Source: Desulfobacterales bacterium
GTDB lineage: Bacteria; Desulfobacterota; Desulfobacteria; Desulfobacterales; JALSRD01
Length of the DNA stretch: 64,000 nucleotides
NCBI GenBank assembly: GCA_026984935.1
Contig: JALSRD010000106.1
Location: forward strand, 37,918 to 101,917
Direction of reading: 5' to 3'
Shown piece after piece: positions 1 through 9,668 of the stretch. Position 1 is the stretch's first letter. Every line of letters starts with the position of its first letter. The notes under the pieces were generated by a model. The model was not told where the DNA came from. It did not search any database and was given only the letters and a program-made list of their open reading frames with translations. The translations under genes and the position numbers were made by a program.

Positions 1-143
1 ACACGCCGGGCCCCCAAGGCGCCCAGCACAATGAGCAGCGCCATGACAACCCATGAATAGATCACATGCGCGTAAGCATGCGCAAAGTGCCCGAGTCCGA
101 GCATTTCAAACAGCTTGACGAAGAAAAGGTAGGGATGCTCCAT
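1..143 (-). CDS. atpB: ATP synthase Fo subunit a, N-terminal fragment
   Basis: This is the beginning of the membrane-embedded a subunit, which forms the proton half-channels of F1Fo ATP synthase. Reading from the ATG at 143 gives about 47 residues starting MEHPYLFFVKLFEMLG and running into a first hydrophobic helix (SWVVMALLIVLGAL), where the window edge cuts the gene. It starts one base after the stop of atpI, so the order atpZ-atpI-atpB matches the usual start of an atp operon. The call rests on the short N-terminus plus the neighbours. Confidence 0.85.
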   Translation of the reverse strand, partial: MEHPYLFFVKLFEMLGLGHFAHAYAHVIYSWVVMALLIVLGALGARR

Positions 144-144
144 C

Positions 145-531
145 CTAGACCGCCTCCTTGCACAGTAGTTTCTTGAGTTCGCCGACCGTTGCCAGCATGA
201 TACTGGCGACCACTACCGAAAGACCCAAGAAGAGTCCCACGGGATTGACCAGCTGTTTGGAAATCAGAACAAAGATAATCGCACCGCTGACAATGAAACG
301 CAGGTAGTACTTCATCAGTACCGCACGCACACTTGCCCGGTGCGGCGGTTTCAGCGTCTTTTTCAAGGTGCGATAGAGGAGATGGAAATTGATGTTGACG
401 ATCAGGCCGCCGAAGATGACGCCGCGGCAGAAAGCGGCCGGCATCAGCAGGTATGATGCCAGGCTGACGACGGCCAGTAGAATCCAATTGGAGCGAATCA
501 CGAATGTGAGTAATCGCTGCTGGATATACAC
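145..531 (-). CDS. atpI: ATP synthase subunit I (AtpI-type membrane protein)
   Basis: This 128-aa protein has four hydrophobic segments, at about residues 15-32, 35-52, 78-93 and 96-113, separated by a basic loop (RTLKKTLKPPHRASVR). That is the layout of AtpI, which helps assemble the c-ring and the Fo sector in the inner membrane. It lies directly upstream of atpB and 13 bp downstream of the AtpZ-like gene. AtpI sequences diverge strongly, so the assignment leans on topology, size and position. Confidence 0.8.
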   Translation of the reverse strand: MYIQQRLLTFVIRSNWILLAVVSLASYLLMPAAFCRGVIFGGLIVNINFHLLYRTLKKTLKPPHRASVRAVLMKYYLRFIVSGAIIFVLISKQLVNPVGLFLGLSVVVASIMLATVGELKKLLCKEAV

Positions 532-544
532 GTTGGCTGCTCGC

Positions 545-763
545 TTAGAGTTTCCGTATCTTCTTGATTGCCCGCCCGATATTGCGATACCCGGCCACGA
601 TCCCCAGAAACAGGCCGCTCAGCGTCATCCACGGCGACGTACCGAAATGCGCGTCCAGGAAAACACCCATGCCCAGACCGATAAAAATCGCCAGCGCCAG
701 GGCCAGTCCCAGACTGCTGTAGTAGGAAAGTTCCCGTATGGCCCGTCGGGTTTCTCTTTTCAT
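545..763 (-). CDS. AtpZ/AtpI-family protein
   Basis: This is a 72-aa protein starting MKRETRRAIRELSYYSSLG, with two transmembrane hairpin helices (about residues 16-35 and 42-60) and a basic C-terminus. This is the pattern of AtpZ, a small protein associated with AtpI and with ion supply to or assembly of the Fo motor. The frame is open back to another ATG at 856, but the upstream residues do not look like the family and neither start has a strong ribosome-binding site. It is the first gene of the atp operon visible here. Confidence 0.7.
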   Translation of the reverse strand: MKRETRRAIRELSYYSSLGLALALAIFIGLGMGVFLDAHFGTSPWMTLSGLFLGIVAGYRNIGRAIKKIRKL

Positions 764-951
764 ATAGCGCCGCCCGCATATGCTGCCGACGGTCAAGTCC
801 AGGCTCCGGAACAGATCCAGATAAACACGGCCGTGGTAGCACAGGTCCATGATCAAGTCAATCGAAAAGAATCAGCGATGCACCGCCGCTGGCTCCGCAG
901 GTGGCGTGTGGTGCACAAATAACCCGATGATATAAATTACTTAAAGCTGAC

Positions 952-1749
952 TCACAGCCGGATGCGCGAGGCGTCAAATACCGGTCCATCGGTACAGGCA
1001 TGCAGGTAAGTTCCCGCCTTGTCCCGACGTTCAACGGCACATCCCAGGCAGACGCCCATGCCGCAGGCCATGAGCGTCTCGACGCTCACCTGGCAGAAAA
1101 TATGACGGTCAAACGCCATGTCGGCCACGCATTTCAACATGGCCGGCGGTCCGCAGGCGTAGATGGCGTCCGGCCGGCCTGCCGCAATGGCGGCTGCCAA
1201 GGGCTGGGTCACGAGACACTGCAGTCCGCAGCTGCCGTCATCGGTGGTTACGGTCGTGGGGATCCCCAGCCGCTCGAAATCCTCTGCACACAGCGCCTCC
1301 CTGGCGTTCTGCGCACCGATAAAGCTCTGAATGCCGCCCGGGGCGATGCCCCGCTGCCGGATCAACGTTTGCGCCAGGAAAAAAAGAGGCGCAACGCCGA
1401 TTCCGCCGGCCGTGATCAGCACCTTCTGCACTCCCTCAGGCACACGGAAAGAGCGGCCTACAGGCCCCAGCACATCGAGAGACTGCCCGGCGCCATACTT
1501 TGAAAGCCGGCGGGTGCCGGGCCCGACCACTTTGTAGAGCAGTTCGATTCCCTCCGGCGGGCCCTTGCCGGCGACCAGGCGGTGAATCGAAAACGGCCGC
1601 CGGAGGAAAACCGCCGGATCGATGCGCACCATGACAAAGCGCCCGGCAGCCGCTTCGGCGGCCATACGCCGGCTCTGCAGGGCCAGACGGTAAATGCCGG
1701 GCTGGATTTCCCGATTCCACAGCACGGTCGTGTTTTCCTGAAAGATCAC
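952..1749 (-). CDS. pyrK: dihydroorotate dehydrogenase electron-transfer subunit
   Basis: PyrK carries electrons from the PyrD flavin to NAD through FAD and a [2Fe-2S] cluster during pyrimidine synthesis. The 265-aa protein has the ferredoxin-reductase layout: an FAD-binding barrel with RRPFSIH near residue 50, an NAD-binding part with AGGIGVAPLFFLAQ near 115-128, and a C-terminal cysteine group (ACGMGVCLGCAVE, then HAC) that ligates the cluster. It ends a long minus-strand operon, 21 bp after pgeF. No pyrD lies beside it here, so its partner must be encoded elsewhere. A sulfide dehydrogenase-like subunit is a weaker alternative. Confidence 0.88.
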   Translation of the reverse strand: MIFQENTTVLWNREIQPGIYRLALQSRRMAAEAAAGRFVMVRIDPAVFLRRPFSIHRLVAGKGPPEGIELLYKVVGPGTRRLSKYGAGQSLDVLGPVGRSFRVPEGVQKVLITAGGIGVAPLFFLAQTLIRQRGIAPGGIQSFIGAQNAREALCAEDFERLGIPTTVTTDDGSCGLQCLVTQPLAAAIAAGRPDAIYACGPPAMLKCVADMAFDRHIFCQVSVETLMACGMGVCLGCAVERRDKAGTYLHACTDGPVFDASRIRL

Positions 1750-1770
1750 CTGTTGCTCTCCTTGGGGGAA

Positions 1771-2571
1771 TTACCCCGCCAGTCCAATGACAGCGGCAAA
1801 CCGTCCCGTGATGCGCCGGGCCCGGTAAGAATAAAAATGACGGCTGTCACAGCGCGTGCACCGGCCGCCCACCGTGATGTGCGGCTCCGCGAGGCCGGCA
1901 GCCAGCAACTGATGCCGGCTGATCGCCCAGAAATCGAAACGCCGGCCGCGGAGCATGTAGCGATGAAAAGCCGGGGGCAGCTCCAGGCGGTAATTGACGA
2001 ACTCGGCGCAGCAGGGCCCCAGCGACGGGCCAATACCGGCACGAATGTCAGGCGCCCGGCAGCCAAACGCGTCCGCCATGACCCGCACGGTCTTTTGCAG
2101 GATATTTTGAACGCTTCCACGCCAGCCGCAGTGCACGTTGGCAATCACCCGGCACTGCGGATCGTACATCAAGACCGCCTGACAGTCGGCAACCTGAATG
2201 GCCAGAAACTTGTGCTCGATGTCGGTCACCACGGCATCGGCCGTGGCCGGCGGTTCCTGTTTGCCGGCCGGCGCTGCCGTGCACCCCGCTTTCAACACCA
2301 GCACGCGATCCCCGTGCACCTGATTGAGATACACCACGTCTTGCGCACCGGACCAGCGGGCAATACGGCGGCGGTTTTCAGCCACGCAGGCCGGATCGTC
2401 GCCACAGCCGTAGCTGACATTCAGCGAGCGGTAGGCCCCCCGGCTGACGCCCCCCTGCCGTCCGAACACCGCATGCCGGACACCGTCCAGGTGCAGCAGG
2501 TGGGCAAACCGGAAACAGTCGAGTTCCCCTTCCCTTTCCGGCCGCATAAGATGATCGGTCTTCTTCTCCAT
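1771..2571 (-). CDS. pgeF: YfiH/PgeF family purine nucleoside phosphorylase (laccase domain)
   Basis: This family is a copper/zinc-binding cytoplasmic enzyme, once called polyphenol oxidase and now linked to purine nucleoside phosphorolysis and to correction of peptidoglycan precursors. Family marks are FGRQGGVSRGAYRSLNVSYG near the N-terminus, YLNQVHGDRV, TADAVVTD, VADCQAVLM and NVHCGWRG, including the metal-binding His and Cys residues. I chose the ATG at 2571; the frame stays open to a TTG at 2592. It lies between comF and pyrK in the same operon. Confidence 0.9.
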   Translation of the reverse strand: MEKKTDHLMRPEREGELDCFRFAHLLHLDGVRHAVFGRQGGVSRGAYRSLNVSYGCGDDPACVAENRRRIARWSGAQDVVYLNQVHGDRVLVLKAGCTAAPAGKQEPPATADAVVTDIEHKFLAIQVADCQAVLMYDPQCRVIANVHCGWRGSVQNILQKTVRVMADAFGCRAPDIRAGIGPSLGPCCAEFVNYRLELPPAFHRYMLRGRRFDFWAISRHQLLAAGLAEPHITVGGRCTRCDSRHFYSYRARRITGRFAAVIGLAG

Positions 2572-2602
2572 CACCGGCTGGCATGCTTTCAAAAAAGGCC
2601 CC

Positions 2603-3430
2603 CTAAGCCCGTGCCAGGGTCAGAACATCCACGCGCCGGGCTCCTGCCGCCATGAGCACGCGGGCACATTCACCGGCCGTCGCTCCCGTGGTCAGCACAT
2701 CGTCCACGAGCAGAATGTATTTGCCGCGCACACGGGCTTTGCACACCACGGCAAACGCATTTTTCAGGTTCGCCAGACGCCGGGCCCGCGGCAAACCGGT
2801 TTGCGGCGCGGTGGCCCGCGACCTGACCAGCACACGGTCCGTCGCAAGTATCGGCGCCGGCAGTGACAGTTTGGCGGACAGACGGGCCCACCCGCCGACC
2901 AGCTGTGCGGACTGATTAAAGCCCCTTTTTCTCAGCCTGCGGGCATGCAGCGGCACGGCCGTGACCATGTCGACAGCGGCAGGATCCCAGTGCCGCTCAA
3001 AAACAACCAGCAGCAGCGCCCCCAGGACGGTGCCCAACTGCACCTTGCCCTGGTATTTCAAGGACCGGATCAGGTGCATCAGGCTGCCCTGGTAACTGCC
3101 GGCCGCCCGCGCCTTGCTGAAAAAGCGGCGTCCCTCCAGACACCGGCCGCAAAGATGGTCTTCGCCCTCCCGGCCGGGAAACATCACCCCACAGCACGAA
3201 CACAGCGGGGTGCGCAACGGCTGAAAATCCATGCGGCAGGTGCGGCACAAAAACCCATCCAACAGTTGCATGTAAGCGTCGCCGAGATCGGTTGCCAAAC
3301 CACTGGCATCGATTCCGGCCTGCCGCGCCGATACCGTGGGCGGCAGAAACACGCCGCAGACGAAACACTTTGCGGGAAAGAGCGCATCGGCGAAAATGCG
3401 CCTCAACCGCCCGCCCAGGCGCTCAGCCAT
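2603..3430 (-). CDS. comF: ComF-family phosphoribosyltransferase
   Basis: The N-terminal half carries zinc-finger-like cysteine pairs ([27 protein letters not shown]). The C-terminal half is a type I phosphoribosyltransferase fold ending in the PRPP-binding motif [16 protein letters not shown]. This is the ComF/GntX architecture, whose members help take up or use DNA in several bacteria. The ATG at 3430 overlaps the icd stop by 8 bases (ATGGCTGA), which implies translational coupling and excludes the longer upstream extension of the frame. Confidence 0.88.
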   Translation of the reverse strand: MAERLGGRLRRIFADALFPAKCFVCGVFLPPTVSARQAGIDASGLATDLGDAYMQLLDGFLCRTCRMDFQPLRTPLCSCCGVMFPGREGEDHLCGRCLEGRRFFSKARAAGSYQGSLMHLIRSLKYQGKVQLGTVLGALLLVVFERHWDPAAVDMVTAVPLHARRLRKRGFNQSAQLVGGWARLSAKLSLPAPILATDRVLVRSRATAPQTGLPRARRLANLKNAFAVVCKARVRGKYILLVDDVLTTGATAGECARVLMAAGARRVDVLTLARA

Positions 3431-4652
3431 CGGCCAGTTTTTCGGCAATGGCGCGTGCAAACTCCGAACAGGGCACCTTTTCCGCCCCCGGCAGCTGACG
3501 CGCCAGATCATAGGTTACGGTCCCCTGGGCAATGGTGCGTTGCAGCGCCGCGGGAATGCGCAGCGCGGCTTCCTTCCATCCGATGTATTCCAGCAGCATG
3601 GCACCGGAGAGAATCAACGAACCGGGATTGACCTTGTCCATGCCCGCGTATTTGGGCGCCGTGCCGTGGGTGGCCTCGAAAACCGCGCAGGCATCCCCGA
3701 TATTGGCGCCGGGGGCCATGCCGAGGCCGCCCACCTGGGCCGCCAGCGCGTCGGAGAGATAGTCGCCGTTCAGATTGGGGGTCGCGATCACGCTGAACTC
3801 CCGGGGCCGCAACAGCACCTGCTGAAACAGCATGTCGGCGATACGGTCTTTGATCACCACTTTGCCGGCCGGCAAGCTGCCGTCGTACTGCTCATAGAGG
3901 GCCGCCTCGGTGATGGTCTGTGCGGGAAAGACCTCCCGGGCCACGGCATATCCCCAGGCACGGAAAGCGCCCTCGGTGTATTTCATGATGTTGCCCTTGT
4001 GCATCAGCGTCACGCTGGGCAGGCCGTTTTCCAGGGCGTAGGCGATGGCGCGCGACACCAGGCGCTTGGTGTTCTTTTCGCTGATCGGCTTGATCCCGAT
4101 GCCGCTGTCCGGCGGCAGCGCAACACCCAGCCGGCTTTTCAGGAAGGTGCGCACTTCTTCGGCCGCGTCGCTGTCGGCCGGCCATTCAATGCCGGCGTAG
4201 AGGTCCTCGGTGTTTTCGCGGAACACCACCATGTCAATGGCTTCGGGATGCTTCATGGGGCTCGGTACCGGGTCGATGTAGCGCACCGGACGCACGCAGG
4301 CGTATAGATCGAGCTGCTGGCGAATGGCCACGTTGATGCTGCGAAAGCCTTCCCCCACCGGTGTCGTCAACGGGCCCTTGATGGCCGCCACGTGGGTTTT
4401 GATGGCCGCCAGCGTTTCGGGCGGCAGGTAGCTGCCGGTTACGCGAAACCCCTTTTCGCCGGCAAAAATTTCTTTCCACCGGATTTTGCGGCGGCCGCCG
4501 TAGGCGGCCGCCACCGCCGCATCGAGAACCAGCCGTGCAGCGCGCCAGATGTCGGGTCCGATGCCGTCGCCCTCGATAAAGGGGATAACCGGAAAGTCCG
4601 GTGCAATCGGATGACCGTTCTCCAGCGTGATGATTCCATTCGCATCTTCCAT
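3423..4652 (-). CDS. icd: NADP-dependent isocitrate dehydrogenase
   Basis: This enzyme converts isocitrate to 2-oxoglutarate and CO2 with NADP, in the oxidative or reversed TCA cycle. The 409-aa protein follows the E. coli Icd family closely: [12 protein letters not shown] near the N-terminus, the substrate-serine segment [37 protein letters not shown], and the metal/nucleotide region [19 protein letters not shown] with [11 protein letters not shown]. It sits between rlmB and comF and overlaps comF by 8 bases. Confidence 0.96.
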   Translation of the reverse strand: MEDANGIITLENGHPIAPDFPVIPFIEGDGIGPDIWRAARLVLDAAVAAAYGGRRKIRWKEIFAGEKGFRVTGSYLPPETLAAIKTHVAAIKGPLTTPVGEGFRSINVAIRQQLDLYACVRPVRYIDPVPSPMKHPEAIDMVVFRENTEDLYAGIEWPADSDAAEEVRTFLKSRLGVALPPDSGIGIKPISEKNTKRLVSRAIAYALENGLPSVTLMHKGNIMKYTEGAFRAWGYAVAREVFPAQTITEAALYEQYDGSLPAGKVVIKDRIADMLFQQVLLRPREFSVIATPNLNGDYLSDALAAQVGGLGMAPGANIGDACAVFEATHGTAPKYAGMDKVNPGSLILSGAMLLEYIGWKEAALRIPAALQRTIAQGTVTYDLARQLPGAEKVPCSEFARAIAEKLADG

Positions 4653-4680
4653 GATTTCTATTCCCCCTGCTCCCGGAAAG

Positions 4681-5463
4681 TTAAGCGTCTTGCGCGCACA
4701 TGCGCTGCCGGTAGATTTCGTACAAGCCCACGGCGCCGGCGGCAGCGGCGTTCAGCGAGTCGAAAGCCCCCTGCCGGGGAATCGACACCAGAAAATCACA
4801 GGCCGACCGGACCAGCGGCCGGATGCCCTTCTGCTCGCCGCCGATAACCAGGGCGATGGGACCGCCCAGGTCGGTTTCAAAAATGGACTGCGGCGCGTCG
4901 GCGTCCAGCCCCGCGACCCAGATGCGCTGATGTTTCAGCTGCTTTAGCGCGTAAGCCAGGTTGTTCACGCGCGCTATGCGCAAATGTTCAACGGCGCCGG
5001 CGGAAGCCCGGCAGACCGCCGCGCGGACCGGCGCCGAACGCCTGCGCGTAATGAGCATGCCGCTCACACCGGCACACAGCGCCGTGCGGGCCAGGCTGCC
5101 CAGGTTCTGCCCGTCCACAATCTGGTCCAGGACCACCAGGAAAAGCGTATCCGCCGGCGCTGCAACGGCCAGGATGTCTGCAAGCGCGACAAACGGATAG
5201 GGGGCGACGCGGGCACAGATCCCCTGGTGCAGCTCCGAAAGCGCGAGCCGCTCCAGGTGCCGGCGCGACACCCTGTGGACGGGCACACGCCGGGCGGCCG
5301 CCGCATCCAGGACACTCTGCAGCCGCCGGGAGGTGTGCCGGCGGATCGCAAAAACTTCCCACAGCCGACGGCGACCGGCACGCAGGCATTCAGCCACCGG
5401 ATGGATGCCGCAAATGATTTCCGAATCCGGGGGCGGCGTTTCAGGTGCCGCGCCGCCCTTCAT
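4681..5463 (-). CDS. rlmB: 23S rRNA guanosine-2251 2'-O-methyltransferase family protein
   Basis: This is a SPOUT-class RNA methyltransferase of the TrmH/RlmB type. The N-terminal substrate-binding domain ([14 protein letters not shown]) precedes a trefoil-knot domain with the three family motifs: [31 protein letters not shown] and [20 protein letters not shown]. At 260 aa it has the usual length. Its ATG overlaps the gmk stop by four bases and follows an AGGAAAG ribosome-binding site, so the two genes are coupled. Confidence 0.92.
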   Translation of the reverse strand: MKGGAAPETPPPDSEIICGIHPVAECLRAGRRRLWEVFAIRRHTSRRLQSVLDAAAARRVPVHRVSRRHLERLALSELHQGICARVAPYPFVALADILAVAAPADTLFLVVLDQIVDGQNLGSLARTALCAGVSGMLITRRRSAPVRAAVCRASAGAVEHLRIARVNNLAYALKQLKHQRIWVAGLDADAPQSIFETDLGGPIALVIGGEQKGIRPLVRSACDFLVSIPRQGAFDSLNAAAAGAVGLYEIYRQRMCAQDA

Positions 5464-6041
5464 TCAGCTTTCCTGTTCCTGCCGCCGTGCCGTGCAATCA
5501 CGGCCGCCAGAGACTCCTTGGCCGCATCCAGGCGGTCGTTGACGATGCAATAGCGGTAGCAGTCCTTTTTCGCAATTTCACGACGCGCATTGGCCAGGCG
5601 CCGCGCAATCACGGCGCGGCTGTCCGTACGGCGGGCACGGATCCGCTCAGCCAGCACCTCCAGGCTGGGCGGCATGATAAAAATGGTGATGCTTAGCGGA
5701 AATTTTTCAACGATCTGGCAGGCGCCCTGGACATCGATATCGAGCAGCATATCGCGGCCGGCCGCCAGATTGGTCTCAATCTGCCGCAAGCTGGTTCCGT
5801 AATAGTTGCCGTGCACGTTGGCCCATTCCGCCCAGGCGCCGGCGTCAATGCCCTTCCTGAAGTCTTCGGTGGAAATGAAGAAATAGTCGACGCCGTGCCT
5901 CTCGCCCCGGCGCGGCGGACGTGTGGTGTAAGACACCGAGTAGGCCAGCTTTGGAAAGCGCCTGAGCATGGCCCGGCAAAGCGTTGTCTTTCCCGCGCCC
6001 GAGGGGGCCGACACCACAAAGAGACAGCTTTGGGCAGCCAT
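5460..6041 (-). CDS. gmk: guanylate kinase
   Basis: Guanylate kinase phosphorylates GMP to GDP. The protein has the P-loop SAPSGAGKTTL, the GMP-binding segments YSVSYTTRPPRRGE and GVDYFF, LDIDVQGA and the lid arginines RIRARRTDS. The ATG at 6041 gives 193 aa and places the P-loop at the usual distance from the start (MAAQSCLFVVSAPSG). An in-frame ATG at 6086 would overlap remA; neither start has a clear ribosome-binding site. The run yicC-remA-gmk is a conserved order in many bacteria. Confidence 0.94.
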   Translation of the reverse strand: MAAQSCLFVVSAPSGAGKTTLCRAMLRRFPKLAYSVSYTTRPPRRGERHGVDYFFISTEDFRKGIDAGAWAEWANVHGNYYGTSLRQIETNLAAGRDMLLDIDVQGACQIVEKFPLSITIFIMPPSLEVLAERIRARRTDSRAVIARRLANARREIAKKDCYRYCIVNDRLDAAKESLAAVIARHGGRNRKAE

Positions 6042-6066
6042 GGGCGCCCGCTTTTCGGAATTCTGT

Positions 6067-6354
6067 TTATCTGTGCTTGAACCCATTTCCGTCACCGGGC
6101 TTGGTCCCGTTGATGGTTTCAAAACGCTGGGAAATGGTTTCGGCATGCAGGGAAGACAGCACCACGTGATTGCTGTCCAACACGATGACCGAACGCGTGC
6201 GCCGCCCCTGGGTGGCATCGACCAGGCGGTTCTCGGTGCGCGCTTCGTCCTTCAGCCGCCTGATGGGGGAGGAATTGGGGGCCACGATGGAGACGATGCG
6301 CTCGGCCACCACCGTGTTGCCGAATCCAATGTTGAGCAATTTTTGTTTTGTCAT
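6067..6354 (-). CDS. RemA-like DUF370 protein
   Basis: This is a 95-aa protein of the DUF370 family ([43 protein letters not shown]). In Bacillus, RemA is a DNA-binding activator of extracellular-matrix genes and forms ring-shaped oligomers. Outside Firmicutes the family is widespread and its role is unknown. The ATG at 6354 has GGAGTGAGAAG upstream and overlaps nothing; a slightly longer form from 6369 is possible. It lies between yicC and gmk, as in many genomes. Confidence 0.88.
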   Translation of the reverse strand: MTKQKLLNIGFGNTVVAERIVSIVAPNSSPIRRLKDEARTENRLVDATQGRRTRSVIVLDSNHVVLSSLHAETISQRFETINGTKPGDGNGFKHR

Positions 6355-6358
6355 CTTC

Positions 6359-7240
6359 TCACTCCACATTCTGAACCTGTTCCCGGATCTTTTCCAGTTC
6401 GGATTTCATATCGACCACCCGGTGCGCAACATCGGCCTTGCTGGTTTTGGACCCCAAGGTGTTCAGCTCGCGGTTCATCTCCTGCAAAAGGAAATTGAGT
6501 TTGCGGCCGGCCGGCTCGGGAGACCGCACGAGTTCGCGAAACTGCTGAAAATGACTCTGCAGGCGCACGATCTCCTCGGATATGTCACTGCGCTCCGCCA
6601 GCAGTGCGGCTTCCTGGGCGAGACGTTCGGGCGCCAGATCGATGATGCCCTCGGTAAGCGTGCCTATGCGCTGCTTCAGACGCTCCTGGTAACACAACAA
6701 CAGATTCTGGGATGCCTCTTCTATGCGCTGCGTCTGGGTTTCCAGGAAATCCAGGCGCTGGACCAGGTCGTCGGCCATGAAGCGGCCCTCTTGAACCCGC
6801 ATGGCGACCAGCTCATCGAGTGCCTGCCCGAGACAGGCCTGCAGTAGGGGCCGGCAGCTGTCCGCGTCCGGCGGCTGCACGGCCTCCGCGATCACACCGT
6901 CAACTCCGGCCACCAGCGCCAGCGGAAAGTCGGCGTCGAGGTCCAGCACTGCGGCCAGCTGCCGCAGAGCCTGCCGGTAGGCCAGCGCGCGGCGCGCATC
7001 CACCACGAACAGCTCTGTGTTTTGCGCGTGGTCTTCGATGTCGACTTTAATTTCCACCCGGCCCCGCGCCAGGCGGTCCGTGACGAGCTGCCGGACGGCA
7101 TTTTCCAGTTCCCGATAGCCATGCGGCAACCGCACCACGAGATCGAGATGGCGGCTGTTGTATGACCGGATTTCAATGGCCAGCGCCCAATTAGCATCGG
7201 AAAGCTGGCCGCTGGCAAAAGCCGTCATGCTGCAGATCAT
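6359..7240 (-). CDS. yicC: YicC/YloC-family endoribonuclease
   Basis: The 293-aa protein starts [13 protein letters not shown], has [15 protein letters not shown] near residue 30, and ends with the family signature [16 protein letters not shown]...[21 protein letters not shown]. YicC proteins are single-strand endoribonucleases that affect small-RNA turnover and stationary-phase survival. Its ATG overlaps the stop of the DUF4416 gene (ATGA), and remA starts five bases beyond its stop. Confidence 0.93.
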   Translation of the reverse strand: MICSMTAFASGQLSDANWALAIEIRSYNSRHLDLVVRLPHGYRELENAVRQLVTDRLARGRVEIKVDIEDHAQNTELFVVDARRALAYRQALRQLAAVLDLDADFPLALVAGVDGVIAEAVQPPDADSCRPLLQACLGQALDELVAMRVQEGRFMADDLVQRLDFLETQTQRIEEASQNLLLCYQERLKQRIGTLTEGIIDLAPERLAQEAALLAERSDISEEIVRLQSHFQQFRELVRSPEPAGRKLNFLLQEMNRELNTLGSKTSKADVAHRVVDMKSELEKIREQVQNVE

Positions 7241-7803
7241 CTGTGTCGCACCTCCGTTTTCCGGTGAGGCAGGCGCGCTGAGGCCTTGAGGTCGGCCACG
7301 TATTTCCGGCGCACCCGTCCCAGGTAAGCCAGCATATCATCCTGCATGTAGTCGACGTAGGTCCACGCAAGCGGTTGGAATACCCCCTTGCGGTAGACCA
7401 GGGTCAAATCGGCGTATATCCCGCCGCCGATGTAAATGCGGTGTGCAAAATTCTTGGCACTGGCCAGAACGAAGCGTTCCCGCAGCAGGTAGCCGGGGTC
7501 GATATTCACGCGCCGCCGGCCCGCCAGGCTAAAACGCGCCTCCATCGTGTTGGTGCTGGCCTTGATGGCTGCCAGGCGTTCCTGCGCAATCAGTTCTTTG
7601 AAAGCCAGCATGCGCCGATACAGGGGACTTCCGAATTCGGCCGCGTAATAGCGGGTAAAATCAAAGTCCAGCCAGGGGCTCACCACGTCGGGAGGCCCGA
7701 ACTCGCCGACCAGCTGGCCCACAACTTCGGACAGCAGCGGACGCGCTTTCAAAAACAGGCTGATAACGAGCTTGGCGGGACTGGGCGCTTGCGGCCGGCT
7801 CAT
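7237..7803 (-). CDS. DUF4416 family protein
   Basis: This is a 188-aa soluble protein with the conserved blocks FGPPDVVSPWLDFDFTRYY, TRYYAAEFGSPLYRRM, NIDPGYL and AYLGRVRRKY. I recognise it as DUF4416, a family common in Desulfobacterota and often upstream of yicC; no biochemical role is established. The ATG at 7803 follows AGGATTCAGG, while the upstream ATG at 7818 has no ribosome-binding site. It is the first gene of the nine-gene operon that runs to pyrK. Confidence 0.82.
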   Translation of the reverse strand: MSRPQAPSPAKLVISLFLKARPLLSEVVGQLVGEFGPPDVVSPWLDFDFTRYYAAEFGSPLYRRMLAFKELIAQERLAAIKASTNTMEARFSLAGRRRVNIDPGYLLRERFVLASAKNFAHRIYIGGGIYADLTLVYRKGVFQPLAWTYVDYMQDDMLAYLGRVRRKYVADLKASARLPHRKTEVRHR

Positions 7804-7934
7804 ACCTGAATCCTGCATGCAAAAATGAAATAATTTTAAGACCCGGATAAGACACTGACCAGGGGTACTTGCACAAAGTAGTCTTTTGCTTTGACTTTTT
7901 CACCCTTCGGGCGACTCAGGTCGCAATTCCGCTA

Positions 7935-8108
7935 CTACTCCCCGAGGGGTTTGGCCTCGTCGATGAGCATGATGGGGATGTCGTCCCGGATTTCGTACAG
8001 CAGTTTGCACTGGTCGCAGATGAGGCCGTCACCGGCTGAATTCAAATGAACCGCCCCCTTGCACTGGGGGCAGGCCAGGATCTCGAGAAGTTCTTTTGAA
8101 ATACTCAT
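7935..8108 (-). CDS. Trm112-like zinc-ribbon protein
   Basis: This 57-aa gene reads MSISKELLEILACPQCKG..., then ICDQCKLLYEIRDDIPIMLIDEA. The two CxxC pairs make a zinc ribbon, and LLEILACPQCK plus YPIRDGIPIML-type endings define the Trm112/YcaR family. In eukaryotes and archaea Trm112 activates methyltransferases; the short bacterial form often sits beside LPS genes, as here behind hldE. Its exact role in bacteria is not settled. Confidence 0.88.
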   Translation of the reverse strand: MSISKELLEILACPQCKGAVHLNSAGDGLICDQCKLLYEIRDDIPIMLIDEAKPLGE

Positions 8109-8160
8109 TTAGGCAGTCTCCGTTGCAAAATAATCCGTCTGCAGGCGTCAATGCCGTACG

Positions 8161-9642
8161 TTATCCCCGGGTGCCGGCCGACAATACCCGACGCGTAATG
8201 TCAGTGGTGCTGTAGCCTTCGACCAGCGGCACCAGGCGGACCTCGCCGCCGTAGGACTCCACCAGGTCGCCACCCACCACATCCTCGCGCCGGTAGTCGG
8301 CGCCTTTGACCAGGACATCCGGTTTCAAGGTTTGAATCAGCTCCAGGGGCGTATCCTCGTCGAAGAGCAGCACCAGGTCAACGCTGGCCAGTGCACTTAA
8401 AATTGCGCAGCGGTCCCTTTCGTTCAGGATGGGCCGGCCGAGCCCCTTCAGGCGTTTTACCGAAACATCACTGTTTAATCCAACGACAAGCCGGTCCCCC
8501 AGCACGCGGGCCTGGTGCAAAAGGTTGACGTGTCCGGGGTGCAGCAGGTCGAAGCAGCCGTTGGTAAAAACAACCCGTTCACCGGTGCTGCGCCAAGCCT
8601 GTACCTGCATGACGGCGGCATCCAGTCGCAGCATTTTGGCCGGCAGAGGCGAATGACGGCGCGGGTCTTCTATCTGCAGCGCCAGTTGAAGCTCCGCCAG
8701 GGTCACGGGCTGGGTACCCAGTTTGCCGACCACGATACCGGCGGCCAGGTTGGCCATACGGGCGGCGGCGGCCGTCGACATGCCGCGTGCCAGGCCGGCG
8801 GCCAGAACGGCAACCACCGTGTCGCCAGCCCCGGAAACATCGAAAACCTCCAGTGCGCGGGCGCGGATGCGTTCACAGGGTTGGCCCGGCGTGACCAGGG
8901 CCATGCCCTTCGAGCCGCAGGTCAAAAGCAGGTGGCGGAGGTTCAGCGCGGCAGCCGTCTCTTCAGCCGACGGCAACAGGTCGTCCGGCACCACAGTTGG
9001 CGTCAGGCCGGCGATCTGTTGCATTTCGGCCGTGTTGGGGGTGATGCAGCTGGCGTTGCGGTACCTTTCCCAGTCATCGCCCTTGGGATCGACCACTATG
9101 GGCAGGGACCGGCTGCGGCTACGCGCGATAATCGCCTGGCACAGCCCCGGCGACTGCAGCATGCCCTTGCCGTAATCCGACAAGACGACCGCCCGGCAGT
9201 GCACCAGGCATGCATCGATATGTTCCAGAAGCTGCTGTTGCAGCACATCCGAAAGCAGGGCCGTATCTTCTTCATCGAGCCGGAAGAGCTGCTGCGAGTT
9301 TGCGATCACACGCGTTTTGGTGACGGTGGGTCGTGCCGCATCCACCAGCAAACGGCCATTTATGGAGCGTTTGGCAACGATGCGCTCCAGACGCTGGCCG
9401 GAGGCGTCGTCACCGCGCACGCCGATCAGTGTGGTTGTACAGCCCAGCGCACTCAAATTGGATGCTACGTTGCCGGCGCCTCCCAGCGTTTCGGAGCTTT
9501 CCTTCAAACGCACCACGGGCACCGGCCCTTCCGGCGAGATGCGCTTCACCTCGCCCCACAGGTAGCGGTCCAGCATGATGTCGCCGACCACCAGAATATG
9601 GGCCTGTGAAAAGGAGATGCTTTCAGGCGACGCGTTGTACAT
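8161..9642 (-). CDS. hldE: bifunctional heptose-7-phosphate kinase / heptose-1-phosphate adenylyltransferase
   Basis: This enzyme makes ADP-heptose for the LPS inner core. Residues about 10-320 form a PfkB/ribokinase-type kinase (VVGDIMLDRYLWGEVKRISPE, GGAGNVASNLSALG, DVSGAGDTVVAVLA). The C-terminal part is a nucleotidyltransferase with FTNGCFDLLHPGHVNLL. Both catalytic domains are complete. The ATG at 9642 has GGAG six bases upstream, which favours it over the in-frame ATG at 9654. It is co-oriented with the unknown gene upstream and the Trm112-like gene downstream. Confidence 0.95.
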   Translation of the reverse strand: MYNASPESISFSQAHILVVGDIMLDRYLWGEVKRISPEGPVPVVRLKESSETLGGAGNVASNLSALGCTTTLIGVRGDDASGQRLERIVAKRSINGRLLVDAARPTVTKTRVIANSQQLFRLDEEDTALLSDVLQQQLLEHIDACLVHCRAVVLSDYGKGMLQSPGLCQAIIARSRSRSLPIVVDPKGDDWERYRNASCITPNTAEMQQIAGLTPTVVPDDLLPSAEETAAALNLRHLLLTCGSKGMALVTPGQPCERIRARALEVFDVSGAGDTVVAVLAAGLARGMSTAAAARMANLAAGIVVGKLGTQPVTLAELQLALQIEDPRRHSPLPAKMLRLDAAVMQVQAWRSTGERVVFTNGCFDLLHPGHVNLLHQARVLGDRLVVGLNSDVSVKRLKGLGRPILNERDRCAILSALASVDLVLLFDEDTPLELIQTLKPDVLVKGADYRREDVVGGDLVESYGGEVRLVPLVEGYSTTDITRRVLSAGTRG

Positions 9643-9668
9643 TGAAGACTCCATGTGTCGGCCGCTGT